A stretch of 31,764 nt of DNA from Liolophura sinensis (Eukaryota > Mollusca > Polyplacophora > Chitonida > Chitonidae): NCBI RefSeq assembly GCF_032854445.1, contig NC_088303.1, positions 33,923,501 through 33,955,264 on the forward strand. Direction: 5' to 3'. This document shows positions 31,169 to 31,764 of the stretch, in pieces (within the stretch, counting starts at the first letter, position 1; each line of letters starts with the position of its first letter). A model generated the notes under the pieces. It was given only the letters and a program-made list of their open reading frames with translations. It made no database searches and had not been told where the DNA came from. The position numbers were made by a program, and so were the translations under genes.

Positions 31169-31177
31169 ATTTTTTGA

Positions 31178-31764
31178 ATAAATATGAAATAGTGACATAT
31201 TGTCCAGAATCTTTCGATTTGTTCATCATAATAATTGTGTTTATCCCACCTAACCGGAGTCTAGGGGCCGTATATTCGAAGCACATTTGATCAAGATACT
31301 TATTTTGATCATTGACAACTTGTGTATTAGCCTGGTACATGATTTGCACAGAATAGTGGTATAATTCATTTGCCTACAGAAGATCATTTGTGTCTTTCAG
31401 TTATCACTAAAAACTGTTAACCAGCTTCTGTTTGCATGAAACCCTCCCAATTAAATTCTTCGTTCTATGTTTTGGAAATTGGTCTTGCGTTCATTGCCCC
31501 GGAACATCTGGCTTTGTGGACGTCCGCTACATAAATATCTGTGTTTTGATGCCTAGATTCTGGGTGTCTGCCGATATTATTTATCTGATGTTTTCCTCAA
31601 ATGCAATTTATAGGTAGATCGTGACAAAAATTCAGATGCCACGTGCATGGTTTTCACTGATAAGGTATAATTTATTAGATTTAGAAGCTGCTGTAGTGTG
31701 TAGATCAACGTACATGATGTATATAGACAGTACTAGCTAGTACTCACTGTATATGACAATCATA
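31178..31764. other. Non-coding sequence, no gene seen
   Basis: I see no supported exon, RNA gene or repeat. Short ORFs at 31143-31349 (minus) and 31432-31617 (plus) show no domain. Confidence 0.6.

Noticed and set aside
1-31764. Viral, transposase or reverse transcriptase genes
   Set aside because: No frame long enough to hold such a domain exists outside the tandem arrays, and no catalytic motif of these families is visible.

Overview
This window looks like non-coding DNA from an animal nuclear genome, most likely a mollusc or another lophotrochozoan. It is AT-rich and has no long open reading frame, no operon-like packing and no recognisable exon series. It carries a tRNA-derived SINE family with an (AAAT)n tail whose 3' sequence I remember as common in mollusc genomes (from memory, not checked). 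The palindrome TACATGTA is also strikingly frequent: at least 16 copies by eye outside the tandem arrays, where about one would be expected. I find no protein gene, rRNA or intact tRNA gene that I can support, so the window is best read as an intergenic region or a very large intron.

The main content is repeats. Seven clear SINE copies and two decayed ones lie at 58-173 (+), 5081-5353 (+, the full-length reference with Pol III A and B boxes), 7554-7716 (+), 20656-20882 (-, tRNA head shortened), 22370-22522 (+), 23266-23386 (+), 28742-28852 (+, decayed), 30808-30946 (+) and 31096-31168 (+, decayed). The seven clear copies have target-site duplications of 10-15 bp that can be read directly. Five of the seven are 5'-truncated, as expected for LINE-type reverse transcription, and share the same 3' module.

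Five tandem arrays make up roughly 14% of the window: 22 bp at 2741-3315, 46 bp at 5395-6187 (17 indel-free copies, part of it dimeric), 89 bp at 8476-9861, 64 bp at 14426-15400, and 22 bp at 26597-27217. A four-copy 22-bp repeat lies at 18952-19036. The two large 22-bp arrays resemble each other in opposite orientation. The array at 26597-27217 is open in all three forward frames for long stretches, which explains the longest ORF in the window. Smaller items include (TA)n tracts, a 21-nt poly(C) run, a G-quadruplex motif of the G3T type, a 13-bp-stem hairpin and several perfect palindromes.

Between the repeats are blocks of single-copy sequence with more GC and CpG than their surroundings, dyad symmetries and clustered homeodomain-type or CCAAT-type sites (about 2230-2560, 10301-10620, 12720-13340, 13560-13790, 18050-18420, 19390-20200, 22600-23070, 25370-25620, 26040-26340 and 30230-30720). 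They are candidates for conserved non-coding or cis-regulatory elements. This is inferred from composition and motifs; only cross-species alignment can settle it. No previously undescribed multi-gene system is visible.
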